From assembly GCF_024323335.1 (NCBI RefSeq), contig NC_066585.1:76866109-76930108 (forward strand): a stretch of 64,000 bases of DNA, written 5' to 3'. Below the pieces are notes generated by a model that saw only the letters and a list, made by a program, of their open reading frames with translations, was not told where the DNA came from and made no database searches. A program made the position numbers and the translations under genes. Shown here in pieces: positions 36,001 to 49,659 of the stretch. Within the stretch, counting starts at the first letter, position 1. Every line of letters starts with the position of its first letter. The stretch is from Lathyrus oleraceus (Eukaryota > Streptophyta > Magnoliopsida > Fabales > Fabaceae).

Positions 36001-37943
36001 TTCCACTCTAGATCTCTATATTGAGAGAAATCAGAGATGGAAATTCTGTGATGTTCAAGTGAACTTCATGGATTTCAACAATTAAGTACTCAAATCAATT
36101 GCCTCTATGAAGAAGACTTCAGCCAACACAAAATCCAAGCAAATAGATCAATAGATGATGAGTTTCGAAGAAAAAACCAGTTGAAGAACAACCTTGGATT
36201 CTAGAAATTTGAGCTTGATTCCTTGCTTCCTTTGCCAAAACAGAAGATCAATGGAGTATAGGATGAAGGTCTAGAAGCTTTAGATCCAAAGATTCAACCA
36301 GATGTAGTTGAATTTTAGATCTGAAAAATTTGAAGAAAAGTGAAATAGCTTCTTTGGTGAGAGGTTAGGTTTTCAGTTCTGCAGCATTTCAGGTTGATTC
36401 ATGGATGATTTTTGAATGGAGTAAGGCTTCTATTTATAGAGGGAATGTGATCAAAGCCGTGTGCATGAAATTGGATATTCATTGCATGGGCTTGCATGAT
36501 CATGCAAAAGGCCCAAAATCAATGCCAAATGCAATCTAAAATCATACCAAAGTGAAATGGACGTGTAATCTGAATGGTAATTGCTTGTGCATGGAATTTT
36601 GAGGTGTTATGCATAATTGAACCAAAAGCTTCTCCTCTTTGAAAATACCATTTGCCAAATCCAAACATGATCATGTGAGTAATGGATGGAAAGGTTTTGA
36701 TGTAAGGAACAATTGTTATGTTGGGCAAAAATCCATTTGAAATGTGGAAATTGATGAAATTTGAGTTTAAAGTGCAAGGTGCAAAATATGAAAAGGCAAA
36801 GTTTCTAAATTTGGCCAATGTTCAAGCCCTTCTGTTTTGAAGATGTAATCCCCAAATGAAAAAACCTACAACATCGAAGTTGTAGATCCCTTCAAGAAAA
36901 TCAAAATGGACTTATATTTTGCATCATTTGGATTTTTTATGAAAAAGTTATGGGCAATTGAAGTTAGACTTTTTTGCCTTTCAATACATTTGGTCCAAAG
37001 TGACCCATAATGTCTTGCATTATCACATGTATTTCCTTTGTGATTTTGAAATTTTGTTCAACATAACATTTGAAGTAGACATCTTAAGCTTTCCAATGCA
37101 TTTTATACCACCTAAAAATCATAAAAAAATGAATGCGTTATGTCCTTGGGAAGTTGACCCAAAATTAGGGTTTCAGTCAAAATGACCTATAATGTCTTGG
37201 AATGGGAGATGACCTTCCAAGCTTCAAAAAAATTTTTGATGAACATGAAATTTGTTCATATTGTCCTTAAGACCATTTTTTATTTTGGGATCATCTCCAT
37301 TTGACCAACACACAAAAAGTTAGGTCTCATTGCATTTCAAAATAGTCAGATGAATTGACTGATCAACTTCTCAAGTCCATGACTCATATTTTGATGAATT
37401 GATGATTGAGGACACTCAAATAAGTTCAAATATGCATGAAATGATGAATTAAAGAACTTCCCTTGATTTTATTTGACCATGGGCTGAGGTTGCTTCAAGA
37501 ACAAGGCATTGTGGATGATCAGATGAACTAGGGTTTCCTTGGGGAACAAACCTCAAACCCTTTGACTAACTTTGATCAAAATGATGAATTGAGATGCTAG
37601 GGAGGAATATTTGATGGATGAGAGCTTTGGGAACCATTACCATGCTTGCTTTCATCTCCTCTTGGCCATACCTTTGTACCAATGATCTCCTTGAAGCTTT
37701 GGACCTTGTGATTGCTCAAGCTACAAACAAAAGATGTTAGTGACATATTTTTGTGCTTTTGGTTAGTAAACAAAATAAGAAAAGAAATGATATACAAATC
37801 AAGCATGCTTGGTGATCTCAAACCACTCACAAGAGGTCCCACCCAAAGGCAAAGGGAACCAAGATGCTAATGATCCTTGAGGCAATGCAAATGCAATGTT
37901 ATGATGCCATGAGGGATATTAGGGTCAAAATTGGGGTCTTACA
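33035..37943 (-). repeat. Left LTR (3' LTR of A)
   Basis: 4909 bp. Its own 5' end is at 37943 (TGTAAGACCCC on the minus strand) and its 3' end at 33035 (ACTACA). The TATA box at 36431-36438 divides it into about 1.5 kb U3 and 3.4 kb R-U5. The U5 boxes are GAGTCGCCA at 33097-33105 and GGGAAGG at 33221. AT-rich and without genes. Confidence 0.93.
36431..36438 (-). promoter_or_regulatory. TATA box in left LTR
   Basis: TATAAATA within CTCTATAAATAG on the minus strand, conserved in E (23436) and the shared LTR (55246). Transcription would start about 30 nt to the left of it. Confidence 0.65.
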
Positions 37944-40742
37944 GATGCCCCTATTTAAGGTCATTCTAGCCAGAGAAGTGAAGGTTAAAATCTTCGTCTC
38001 GACGGGGTAGAATGGGCTTAAATAATAACAAAGAGACGAATTTTGGTCCCTAAGAGACCTCATGATGCGAATGTATGTATGCAAACAGTAAAACTCTATG
38101 GGGATATGTGTCCACAAAGGCAAAGATCAGGAGGAAACCGACGATTCCTATGAATAACTCATTCTATGGGCAGAGACTCTACAGGGGAGTAAAAGGATAG
38201 AAATGCGTGAGCAGGTCACGACTTAAAACTTGCCGAGAGACACGGAGAGAATCCATGAAATAAATCCATGGAAGGACTCGAGTTGACTCGAAGATGCGTG
38301 TATTGGGGAATATGCCAATACGGCAAAATTATCCGCAACGGATACTTCGGATAAAAATCCGGACTCAGGTGGGGATGTCCACTAAGGACTCAGCTGAGGA
38401 AATAACAGATGAGGTATTACTGGTTACTGGGTAATAAGCTCAAAAAGAGATCATGTGATCCCACCGGTATAAGGGTGAGGGGAAAACATGCTCCAGGAGA
38501 ATGAATATCTAAGACCGGTATAAGGGTGAGAGATATCAATCAACCAAATCATCTGAGGAAGACCTAAAAGGTGTATTTCAACTCAGGAAAATCTGACTCC
38601 ACAGGGGACAAAAAGTCATAATAGGGAGCACCAGGGATGCCGGTTACTGGGCATATAATAGGTGACCAACCAATGCATGAATTGGGGAATATTCCCAAAA
38701 TACTTATCATCCAAAAGAGGGCTAAAAGCGAACTCGATTATGGGATGGACATTCGATTCCGAAAAGGGATACGAATCTTACTCAACTGGGGAAGAACAAA
38801 AGGCTTCGACCAAAGAGTGCATGAGATATATTATCTATTACCGTCAGAACGTAGATAATATACTCGCATGGAAGATTATCCACAACCGGTTACTGGGTTA
38901 ATAAATTATAAATCTACCGACAGAGAAAGGCATCGGGATACCGAAACTAGGTATATAATGATAACCACTCAAGGGGAGCAACAAACATTACCGCCAACCG
39001 GTATATGAAAGATGACTGCTGGGGATAAAATGCTTAATCAGAGCAATTATCCAAAAGAATGAGGGAATATCAACACCGAATATTGGATGAAGATAACCGT
39101 CAAGGAGGGGATTACATCTACCGGATACTGGGTAGAAAACCACGGAAGAGTAACCGTCCTCAATCAGGTTAACTCTGCAAGGGGATGAAATAGGGTTTAC
39201 AACTACCGGTATAAGGGTAGAAAACCACAGACTCTGTCGGGGCAAAGATGGATAATTACTGGTTACTGAGCAACTATTCATCTATACCACATGGGAGTGC
39301 AGGAAACAGTCATAAAAAGCCAATCTAGGATCAAACTAAAGAGGCAAGCTGAATCAAAACTCGTCCCAGTGAGGATATAACTCAATGGGGACTCCCCTCC
39401 CAATATATGTGTTGGGAGGAAACAGAAATAATCATCATCCACGAGGACATAACTCGGTGGGGAATATGGAAGGAAAGATACATACTTTCTGCTTAAGGGG
39501 CTGACTCTACATGGGGAGATCAGACACCGACATCTGCTTGGGAAATGTATTACCTACTAGCAGGGATAACAAACAAAGATATATGGCAAAGAATGCAATC
39601 ATGGATATCTGAATGTTTGAAAACTATATGCCCGCATGCATGGTTTATGTATGATGAATGCTGACAGACAGACATTTCTAACACAAACAGTTCCAAAGGA
39701 TGAAAACATCTGGTACTACATCTCAAGAGAGAAAGCCAGGTTCGCCGGAGAGTATCCAATCTGATGAGGGCGAGAGACACCAAGAAGCAAAGATCTCTGC
39801 AAGGGAATGAACATCAGTCATTCCAGCTAGGGACGAGAGTTATTGCATAGATAAAATCCGCCACATAAGCAACTCCACTGGGGAATCTATCCGAGGAGGT
39901 GAAGGGATTCTAGGGATCAACCGCCAAATAGGAAGCTTCCAAGGTCACCACCAAATACCGTACTACCAAAGAGATCACATTTGCTGAGGGGGAAAGGTTG
40001 CTACCCTACTGAAGGGAAAAGTGGTGAATATCTTACCAAACACCCTGCTTGGTAGAGGAAACCAAAAGGCTCCGGCAGGAAGAGGATACAAACATGCCAG
40101 GAATATGAACAAATGTCTTACCCTGTTGGGGATCATACCATCCTTGGGAGAGCGCTGAAGATCTCCTAAGTATCCTTTCGTCATCGTGAATGTTTACTTT
40201 GTTTAAAAAACAAGTTATGAAAAATTTGATTATTTAAAACAATGATTTTTTTTCAATTAGAACATGCAAAACATTTGTTGAATAGAAACAAATAAGAGTG
40301 TAAATAATTGGATAAAAGGCTCAAATTTATTTGATGGAATCGTAGTCTGCAAATGGCAAGACTCCATAGATCTTTACAAATTTGAAATTGGTGATATATA
40401 TTGGAAAAGGGCTATATTGAACATAATGATCATTTCTCCACCAATTCTGAATCCGATGTATTTGAAGCTTCGGTTGATGACGAATGAGCAAGAATCTCTG
40501 ACGGATTGACAGTTGTAGAACAAAGCCTTGTCAGGGTGCAGTTACTTGCCAAATCCCTATCTTTTTGCCTAGATTGCCCTAGGATGAGGTACTCAATCTA
40601 GCGGGATACATATATTCATTTTTTTTATGTCTCTAACTTTTGCCTGGACCGCCCTTTCGGGTTTTCAATCCACCGAGACGCTCATTTTTGCCTAAGCCGC
40701 CCTTCCGGGTTTTCAACTTAGCGAGTTGTTCTGTTTTTATTT
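37944..40742 (-). other. 3' UTR of A
   Basis: 2.8 kb noncoding. Next to the LTR the minus strand reads AATAGGGGCATC, the candidate polypurine tract. The words ACCGGTATAAGGGT (near 38473, 38514, 39205) and CCGGTTACTGG (near 38641, 38885) recur irregularly. Near pol (40560-40740) lie the AGGCAAAA repeats. Almost the same sequence stands at 56758-59566. Confidence 0.8.
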
Positions 40743-43700
40743 TTAGGCGAAGTATTTCTTGACTGCATCTGAATTCACAAGACGAGATAAATCCTCCCCA
40801 TCCATAGTTGTAAGTATCAAAGCACCACCTAAAAAGGCTCTCTTAACAACATATGGACCTTCATAGTTTGGAGTCCACTTGCCCTTGGAATCGGGTGCAA
40901 AAGACAAGACTTTCTTGAGCACAAGGTCACCTTCTCGAAACACACGAGGCTTGACCTTCTTATCAAAGGCTTTCTTCATTCTTTGCTGATATAATTGACC
41001 ATGGCACATGGCAGTCAGTCTCTTCTCTTCAATCAAATTCAGCTGGTCATAACGACTCTGAACCCATTCAGCATCAGTCAACTTGGCTTCCATCAAGACT
41101 CTCATTGATGGGATCTCCACCTCTACTGGGAGTACAGCCTCCATGCCATAAATAAGAGAGAAAGGGGTTGCCCCTATTGAAGTGCGGACAGATGTGTGAT
41201 ATCCATGTAAGGCAAATGGCAACATCTCATGCCAATCTTTGTACGTGACAACCATCTTTTGGATAATTTTCTTGATATTCTTATTAGCAGCTTCAACAGC
41301 CCCATTCATCCTGGGTCTATAGGGAGAAGAGTTGTGATGCGCAATCTTGAACTCACTACACAGTTCTTTCATCATTTTGTTGTTCAAATTAGATCCATTA
41401 TCAATAATGATCCTATCTGGCACACCATATCGGCATATGAGTTGATTCTTGATAAACTTCACGACCACCTGCCTGGTCACATTTGCATACGATGCCGCTT
41501 CAACCCACTTGGTGAAGTAATCAATTGCTACGAGAATAAATTTGTGTCCATTGGACGCTTTTGACTCTATCATGCCAATCATGTTAATTCCCCACATGGA
41601 GAAAGGCCATGGTGATGAAATCACATTCAGAAGTGTCGGGGGAATATGAATCTTATCTGCATAAATCTGACACTTATGGCATTTCTTCACATATTTGCAG
41701 CAGTCAGACTCCATTGTCAGCCAATAGTAGCCTGCTCTCAACATCTTTCTAGCCATGGCATGTCCATTGGAATGAGTACCAAATGAACCCTCATGGACCT
41801 CAGTCATCAACAGGTCTGCTTCGTGTCTATCCACGCATCTGAGCAGAACCATGTCAAAGTTCCTCTTATAAAGCACATCACCATTGAGGTAGAAACTTCC
41901 TGATAATCTCCTCAGAGTCTTCCTGTCTTTCATAGATTCCCCAGGCGGGTAAGATTGATTCTGAAGGAAACACTTGATGTCATAATACCATGACTTATCA
42001 TCTTTCACTTCCTCAACTGCAAACACATGAGATGGTCTGTCCAAGCGCATCGCAGTGATATTGGGGACTTCATTCCAAAGTTTTACCACAATCATCGAAG
42101 CAAGTGTAGCAAGAGCATCTGCCATCTGATTCTCATCTCGAAGAATATGATAGAAGTCAACCTCAGTAAAGAACGTTGAAATCCTCCTCGCATAATCCCT
42201 ATATGGAATGAGGCCAGGCTGATTCGTTTCCCATTCACCCTTAATCTGATTAACAACGAGAGCCGAATCACCATATACATCAAGATGCTTGATCCTTAGA
42301 TCAACACATTCCTCCAATCCCATAATACAGGCCTCATACTCAGCCATATTATTCGTGCATTTGAAAGTTAGCCTTGCTGTAAAAGGAATATGTGTGCCCT
42401 GAGGAGTAATAATCACTGCCCCAATACCATTTCCATATTGATTTACAGCGCCATCAAATACCATACTCCATCTGGAACCAGGCTCTGGCCCTTCGTCGAG
42501 TGTAGGCTCATCACAATCTTTCATTTTCAAATACAGAATCTCCTCATCTGGGAAGTCATATTGAACTGACTGATAATCCTCAATCGGTTGATGTGCCAAG
42601 TGGTCAGCTAAAATACTACCTTTAATAGCTTTTTGAGCTCGATACTCAATATCATACTCAGATAACAACATCTGCCAACGGGCAATCCTCCCAGTTAAAG
42701 CGGGCTTCTCGAAGATATACTTGATTGGATCCATTCTGGATATCAACCAAGTCGTATGGTTCAACATATACTGGCGTAAGCGCTTAGCCAAGCCAAAGCA
42801 CAGCATGTCTTCTCAAGCATTGAATATCGAGACTCACAACCGGTGAACTTCTTGCTCAAGTAGTAAATAACATATTCTTTCTTTCCTGTTTCATCTTGCT
42901 GACCAAGGACACAACCCATTGAGTCTTCAAGAACAGTCAGATACATAATCATTGGTCTTCCTTCCACGGGCAGAGACAGGATCAGAGGCTCAGACAGATA
43001 CTCTTTAATACTGTCGAAAGCTTTCTGGCAATCTTCGGTCCAATCATGGGACTGATCTTTCCGAAGGAGCTTGAATATCGGCGCACATGTGGCAGTCATG
43101 TGGGATATGAATCTTGAAATATAATTCAAGCGGCCAAGAAAACCTCGGACTTGCTTCTCAAGTTTTGGGCGCAGGCATCTCTTGTATTGCTTTGACCTTT
43201 GCAGGATCAACCTCAATACCTCTTTCACTGATAATAAAGCACAATAACTTGCCGGAACGGACTCCAAATATACACTTGTTGGGATTCAGACGAAGTTTAT
43301 ACTTCCTCAAACGCTGAAAAAGCTTCAACAAGTGCTCTACATGTTCAACTTCCATTATTGACTTCGCAATCATATCATCAACATATACCTCGATCTCCTT
43401 GTGCATCATATCATGAAACAAGGTGGTCATAGCTCGTTGATACGTGGCCCCGGAGTTCTTCAAACCGAAGGGCATCACTCGATAACAGAATGTTCCCCAA
43501 GGTGTGATGAATGTTGTCTTCTCCATATCCTCGGGTGCCATCTTAATCTGATTATATCCGGAAAATCCGTCCATAAAGGAGAAGACATTGAATTTAGTTG
43601 TATTGTCTACCAACATATCAATATGTGGTAGAGGAAAATCCTCCTTCGAACTAGCTTTATTCAAGTCTCTATAATCCACACATATCCGGACTTTTCCATC

Positions 43701-44199
43701 TTTCTTAGGCACGGGCACAATATTGGCCACCCATTGAGGATATGTAGAAGTCACCAGAAACCCCGCATCAATTTGCTTCTGAACTTCCTTCTTGATCTTT
43801 ACTGCCATATCATGATGAGTTCTTCTGAGTTTCTGCTTCACAGGCACGCACTCAGGTTTCATAGGTAGGAAATGTTGCACAATATCTGTATCTAGACCAG
43901 GCATGTCTTCATATGACCAGGCAAAGACATCGACGTATTCTCGTAGCAACTTAATTAACCCCTTCTTAACAGATTCTTCCAGGAGTGCCCCAATCTTCAC
44001 TTCTCGCACACAATCTTCAGACCCCAAGTTGACTGTTTCCAGATTCTCAAGATGCGGCTGAATGATCTTCTCTTCATGCTCAAGTAGACGGGTAATCTCG
44101 TCAGGAATCTCTTCAACATCATCCTCTTCCGCCTCAAATATAGGGAATTCAAAGTTGGGAGATGGTGTTGGGTCATTATGTTCAATGGGTTTGATTAAC
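40743..44199 (-). pseudogene. Element A pol: RT, dual RNase H, integrase, two frameshifts
   Basis: RT motifs VDYRDL, FMDGFSGYNQI and YVDDM lie in 43158-44027. A 1-nt insertion near 43165 and a 4-nt deletion near 42788 (both against B) divide the reading into three frames. From 42806 to TAA 40743 the frame is open. It holds the degenerate first RNase H, an archaeal-type RNase H with FDGA, NNMAEYEA, GDSALV and ENQMADALA, and an integrase with HHCC zinc ligands and the acidic residues of WGINMIG, IDNGS and AVEAANK. In WGINMIG the first catalytic Asp has become Asn, a further inactivating change. The ancestral role was reverse transcription and integration. Confidence 0.88.
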
Positions 44200-44463
44200 C
44201 TACATAATGATTTTGGATATAAAGAGCTTTAGAATTCAAACAAAGCAAATCATTATGCAGATGAAAAGATTGATTTTATTCTATTTTTAGGGTTTTATGT
44301 GATCACCAATTTCATGCAAAAAAGCGAAAAGGGAAAATAATTGGAAAAACAAAGATTTAACATGAATCTGTTGAATGAAAATATCATTGTATTTATGCGC
44401 CAACAATGTCATCACTCCTCCTTTTGGCATGGGAGAAGGGTTTTCAAACACAATGGACATTAC
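44200..44463 (-). other. Putative intron between protease and RT of A
   Basis: The donor GTAATG at 44463 overlaps the protease stop; the acceptor TATGTAG ends at 44200. The length is 264 nt, the same as in B. Splicing joins the frames in phase. Inferred from sequence only. Confidence 0.65.
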
Positions 44464-45750
44464 TTTGACTTATGTATAACTGTTGGAATATCCACAACGA
44501 CCCAATTATTGCAGATTCCCCCAGGGATGACGAAGTTGCCAGAATCCTCTTCGTCCTCTTCCAGAACGGAAGCAGCCTCTTGGTCTTGACAAGTGTGGAT
44601 GAAACCTCCACTCTTGAACAGCCCTCGCGTATTAGAAACCCCAGATGAATAACCTATACCAGCTCGGGACTTGTTGTCTTCTAACTCAATCATTTTCCCT
44701 AATCCAGCGGTTGCACCACGCTCAATGGCCAACTTTGCATATTTGTAGGAAGCAAATGAAGGAGTTCTCTTCTCGATAGGCTCAGCAATAGATAAAGCTT
44801 GGAAGGGAGTTCCAACTTCATCCTCAGCATCTATATATGAGAAAGAAGACAAATGGCTAACCAGGAGAGCCTTTTCTCCCCCTACCACCACCAGCTTCTT
44901 ATTCTTCAGAAATTTCAATTTCTGGTGTAGGGTAGATGTCACGACACCTGCCTCATGAATCCATGGTCTGCCTAGGAGACAGCTATACAATGGGTGAATA
45001 TCCATAACCTGGAAGGTAATCTGGAAATCACTTGGTCCGATCTTGATTGGGAGATCAACTTCCCCAATCACAGTTTTGCGAGACCCATCAAAAGCCTTCA
45101 CAACTACTCCACTCTTCCTCATGGGAAGCCGAGAGAGTGGTTTTTGGCAATACGTTCAGTGATGACCCAGTGTCCACCAGCACATTGGACATGGCGTCGT
45201 CTTTGCAACCCATAGATATATGTAATGCCAAGTTATGGTCTCTTCTCTCCTCAGGGAGATCAGAGTCACAAAATCTCAAGTTGTTACAAGCAGTAATGTT
45301 TGCAACAATGCTATTGAATTGTTCTATTGTGACATCCTGATCTACATATGCGACATCCAAAACCTTCTGCAGAGCCTCTCGGTGTGGTTCTGAATTCAAA
45401 AGCAATGATAACACAGATATTTTGGATGGCGTTTGTAGAAGCTGGTCTACAACATTGTACTCGCTCCTTTTGATGAGCCTCAGCATCTCATCACAGTCTT
45501 CTTTCACATTGCCACTCGGGCCAACAGAAGCAAGAGTCCTCAATGTAGAGGAGGGCTTAACAACAAGTGCCGGATTCGGGGTGCTCACAGCATTCCCAAT
45601 CGGGCGTTCATCAGAATCAGCATTAGCTCTAACTCGAGCATCAGCTTGAGGCTTTGGCGGTGCTGAAAATACACGACCACTACGGGTCAAACCGCTAACA
45701 TCGGCAATGTTAACAACAGATGAGGATGGCAAAGACACCTCTTCCCATTT
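44460..45750 (-). pseudogene. Protease region of A, frameshifted
   Basis: Aspartic protease with VLVDTGSSLNVLP; the catalytic Asp codon is 45174-45172. The frame is lost about 12 codons later by a 17-nt deletion relative to E, at about 45130. It resumes in another frame (44460-45122) with LLGRPWIHEAGVVTSTLHQ and runs to TAA 44460. A 1-nt loss near 45748 also separates it from gag. The active-site loop itself is intact. Confidence 0.85.
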
Positions 45751-47879
45751 TCTACCATGACAACATTGTAGCGATAGGGGACCGCCTTTTCAGAAGAGTA
45801 CGGTACTGGTCCGGCTGACTTGATGGTTAATGCGGGAGAAACCTTCTGCTTGCTACCATCATACTTGATGATAACAGGCTCGGGGATTCAGAATACTGGA
45901 GAAATTACGTTGACCCCATCGGCGTCTTCGTCAACATTTCTGTTTTGAAGGATCTCAATAACTCCTTCATCCAGCATTTCTTGAACATCTTTGCGCACCT
46001 GGCAGCAACCTCTTTGATTAACAGAACAGACTCAGCATCTATCGTGGTCATGCTCATAATGACTATAATCACATAGCAAGCGATGCATCTCGACCAGAGA
46101 TTGTCGGATATGACTGACGTATTTGACTTTGTACTTGCCAGGGCAGCCCTGGACCATGTTGATAGACTTCCCATGCTCGGACAATGGGCTCTTCTTTACG
46201 TTAGGACTTACATCCTCGAAACACAGAATGCCACACCTCACAAGGTCTTGAACTTTGGTCTTCAAAGGGTAGCAATTCTCCACGTCGTGGCCGGGAGCAC
46301 CAGAATGATAAACACAGTGTAATTCGGGCTTATACCACCACTGGGGGTTAGTAGGTATAACCGATGGGTCTCGCGGAGTAATCAACTTCCTCTTTATCAA
46401 AGAGGGATATAACTCTGCATACGTCATCGGAATAGGATCGAAGGTGACCTTTTTCCTCTCGTAACTCGTGCTGGTTTGATTACTGCTTCGAGGCTGGTAG
46501 GCCTGCTGTTGCGGACGGTGCTATTGATGTTGATATTGCGGATATGGTTGCTGATTGTTGTTATGTTGATGGTACTGCTGATTATCTCTGAAGACAGGTG
46601 CTATATGAGCCACCTGGTGTTGGTTACCGGCGGGACGTACGGTCTTCCTCCTCATAGAGGGTCTTCTTGGTTTCATATGAGAAGTCACAGCATGTGCCTC
46701 TCCATCTTTCTTTTTCGCAAACGCCCCATAACGTTTGGCAGAAGAGCCTTCTTCTCTTGTCAGACGTCCTTCTCTAACCCCTTCTTCTAGACGCATCCCC
46801 ATATTCACCATCTCGGTGAAGTCAGAAGGAGCGCTAGCAATCATCCGCTCATAATAAAAAGAACTCAAGGTCTTCAAAAAGATCTTAGTCATATCTTTCT
46901 CTTCTAGCGGGGGCATGATCTGTGTTGCCACCTCTCGCCACCTCTGGGTATATTCTTTGAATGTTTCCTTGTCCTTCTGGGACATGGCCCTCAATTGATC
47001 CCTATCGGGAGCCATATCCATATTGTACTTGTATTGTTTGACGAAGGCCTCGCCAAGATCATTGAAGGATCGGATGTTCGCACTGTCTAAACCCATGTAC
47101 CAACACAGGGCAGCACCGGACAAACTATCCTGAAAGTAGTGGATGAGCAATTGGTCATTGTCGGTCTGAGTCGACATTTTCCTGGCGTACATGACCAGGT
47201 GACTGAGAGGGCAAGTATTTACCTTGTATTTTTCAAAGTCAGGGACCTTAAATTTCACAGGGATCTTCACATTAGGAACCAAGAAGAGTTCGGCAGCAGA
47301 CTTGCCGAAAAGATCCTTTCCTCTAAGAGTTTTCAATTCCTTGCGAAGCTCAAGAAATTGATCGTTCATAGCATCCATCTTCTCATAGACATCTGGGCCC
47401 TCAGACGGCTCATAATGATAGGTGGTGTCGTCTACTCTGGGCAGAGTATGCACGACAGGAGGAGGAACAGCAAGGACCGGGCTAGATGCCGGCATAGAAG
47501 CAAAGGCGGGAGCAGGACCCTCGGGCATGAAATTGGGAGGCATCCCCCACGGGAATCCGGCTGGCATGGCCGTTGGAGCAAAGTGTGCACTGGCTGCAGG
47601 CACAGTCGAGGAGACAATCTCAGAGATGATTGTCCTCTGGGGAGGAGTTGAAGGCGTTGGAGAAGACTGGCTCTGGGCAGCCATGAATGACTCCATCAAG
47701 GCACTTAATCTGGCCACTTCCTCTTTCAGTTCGCGGTTCTCTTGTTCCAAATGATCCATCAGTCTTGAAATGTTGGCTCTGGTGTAGTACCGGTGAGTCA
47801 GCTTGTCTTCAAAATAAATGAAGAACACAGAGTTAGACCACAGGACGAGAAGCCGGAAACAAAACCTGCTTATGCACAT
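45751..47879 (-). pseudogene. gag of A, three nonsense codons
   Basis: Begins at ATG 47879, though the functional Met may be MDHLEQENRELKEE about 40 codons in, just after HRYYTR. The Gag core (MYARKMSTQTDNDQLLIHYF onward) is open to TAG 46521 in the Gln-rich linker. The frame continues to TGA 46032 (Arg in E) and TGA 45888 (Arg in E). The zinc-knuckle-like CVYHSGAPGHDVENC is intact. All three stops are single-base transitions or close to it. The protein would be the structural core of the particle. Confidence 0.87.
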
Positions 47880-48083
47880 GATGCATGCAATACTTGTGCA
47901 AATGATTTTTCTTTTATTTCAAAGGAACTTTAGGGTTCTATTTGCAATTTTTTTGAAATATTAATCATTTATCACATATGGAAATATCTCATCAAATACT
48001 ATCTGGAAAGATTTTTACACTAAAGAAGTACAGTTTTGGTAACCAAATACAAGAGAAAAGGAAAATACTCATCCTATGGATCC
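47880..48083 (-). other. ORF1-gag spacer of A
   Basis: 204 bp, AT-rich, no gene recognised. A pyrimidine-rich run ending TTTGAAG lies inside the start of the gag frame, just upstream of HRYYTR. Confidence 0.4.
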
Positions 48084-49659
48084 CTAGAAACAATCATCCA
48101 AAGCCCTGGACACAGGAAGATAAGATGCACGAAGCCTCTTCACCTCCCTCTCGTAAGTTGCCTCCATATCTGTCTTCTCCTTGGCGAGTCGATCGTACTT
48201 CCTTTTCCAAAACTTGGAAGATTGAGAAAGTAGAGAAGCCCATGCATCATCAGGATCATCAATAACCTGATGTTCGAGGAACTCTATCAAAGCATCCTTC
48301 TCCTTAATCTGCTGAAGCAACTCTTCTCGTTCACGGATCCAAGCACGTGATCGGTCCTCGTCTCTCAACTCCTCTACTCCTTGGTCAGGGAGGGTTGAAG
48401 GCCCAACCATAACCAAAGGTGTAGGTCTCGGATATTCATAAGGCATGAGATACTCAGACGCTCTCCTCCTAACCCAAGTGGTGTAAGGCTCCAAAGCGAC
48501 ACAATTCTTAGGGCCCAACTCCTTTCTTCCTTTCCTATGAATCTTGCGCCAAGCGCGGACCATTCTGCCCTTCAAGTTTTGGGGATCTTTACCCTCCTGA
48601 AAGAACACACCCTCTAACATAATGTTATTAGGTTTATCCTTTAGGGGGAACCCAAGCTGACGACGTGCCAAAACAGGGTTGTAGTTAATCCCACCACATG
48701 TACCAAGAAGAGGTACATTGGAGAATTCATCACAAGAGTCGATAATCTGCACACCATCATACACACGGTTGTACCAAGAGATATCATCATTAGTGAGAGA
48801 CATAAGTCTCGTGGACCACCGTAGACATCCCTTGTTTTCCTTGAAGGTGACCGTCTGCGGTAAGTGAGAAATAAACCACTTATACAACAGAGGCAAACAG
48901 CATACAATGGCACCACCACCCTTTGCATTCCTCATATGCAAAGAAAAATAAGTGTCACCCAACAGAGTTGGAACTGGATTAAGAGTAGAGAAGATCCTAA
49001 TAGAATTCACATCCACAAACTTGTCGATGTTGGGGAACAACACTAACCCATAGATGAGAAGTACAAATATGGCCTCAAAGGCGTCCTCACTCATGGCCTT
49101 CCCATGCATAATGGCCTGAGCAATGAGGAACTCTGGAAGGGAGACCTTAAATTCCACCTTTGGTAGTCATATGAGCACCAACCAGAGATTCATCTATATG
49201 AAGCATATCAGTTATCTCTCGAGAAGTAGGAATACTCTCCAAGCCACTGAACGGTAACTGATCTATAATAGGTATACCCACAAGGTAGGCATACTCCTCA
49301 AGTGTAGGCAAAAGCTGGAAGTCCGGAAACGTGAAGGACGGTACAAGGGATCATAAAACTACACCAATACACTCATCCACCTGAGTTGTCAGAAGAGGAA
49401 GAAGCTTCCCAAAACGAGCCTTGAAACCCAAAGGATCTAATACATAGGATGTCAGATTCCTTAACTCTTTCAAGTCGGGTTGTCTGAAACTGTACTTCTT
49501 TGTATTCCTTCTTTGTCTTTCCATGTCTGAATATTTGCAAATAAACCCCTTAAGTTCCTTGAAAATTTTCTTCATTATTGATGATATGGATGCAAATGGG
49601 TGCATGAATGCATGAATGCAACAATCACACTCAAGGATCAAGCAAAGCACACCAAACAA
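48084..49659 (-). pseudogene. ORF1 of A, frameshifted
   Basis: The C-terminal 357 codons (48084-49157) are open and carry NPVPTLLGDTYFSL, CCLPLLYKWFISHLP, NYNPVLARRQLGF and a charged C-terminal helix region. The N-terminal part is at 49351-49659 (KYSFRQPDLKELRNL). Between them the frame is broken by small deletions near 49335-49351 and a 1-nt shift near 49155. The bridging sequence still encodes FTFPDFQLLPTLEEYAYL, the motif seen in C and D. Function unknown; an Ogre-type extra ORF. Confidence 0.82.
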
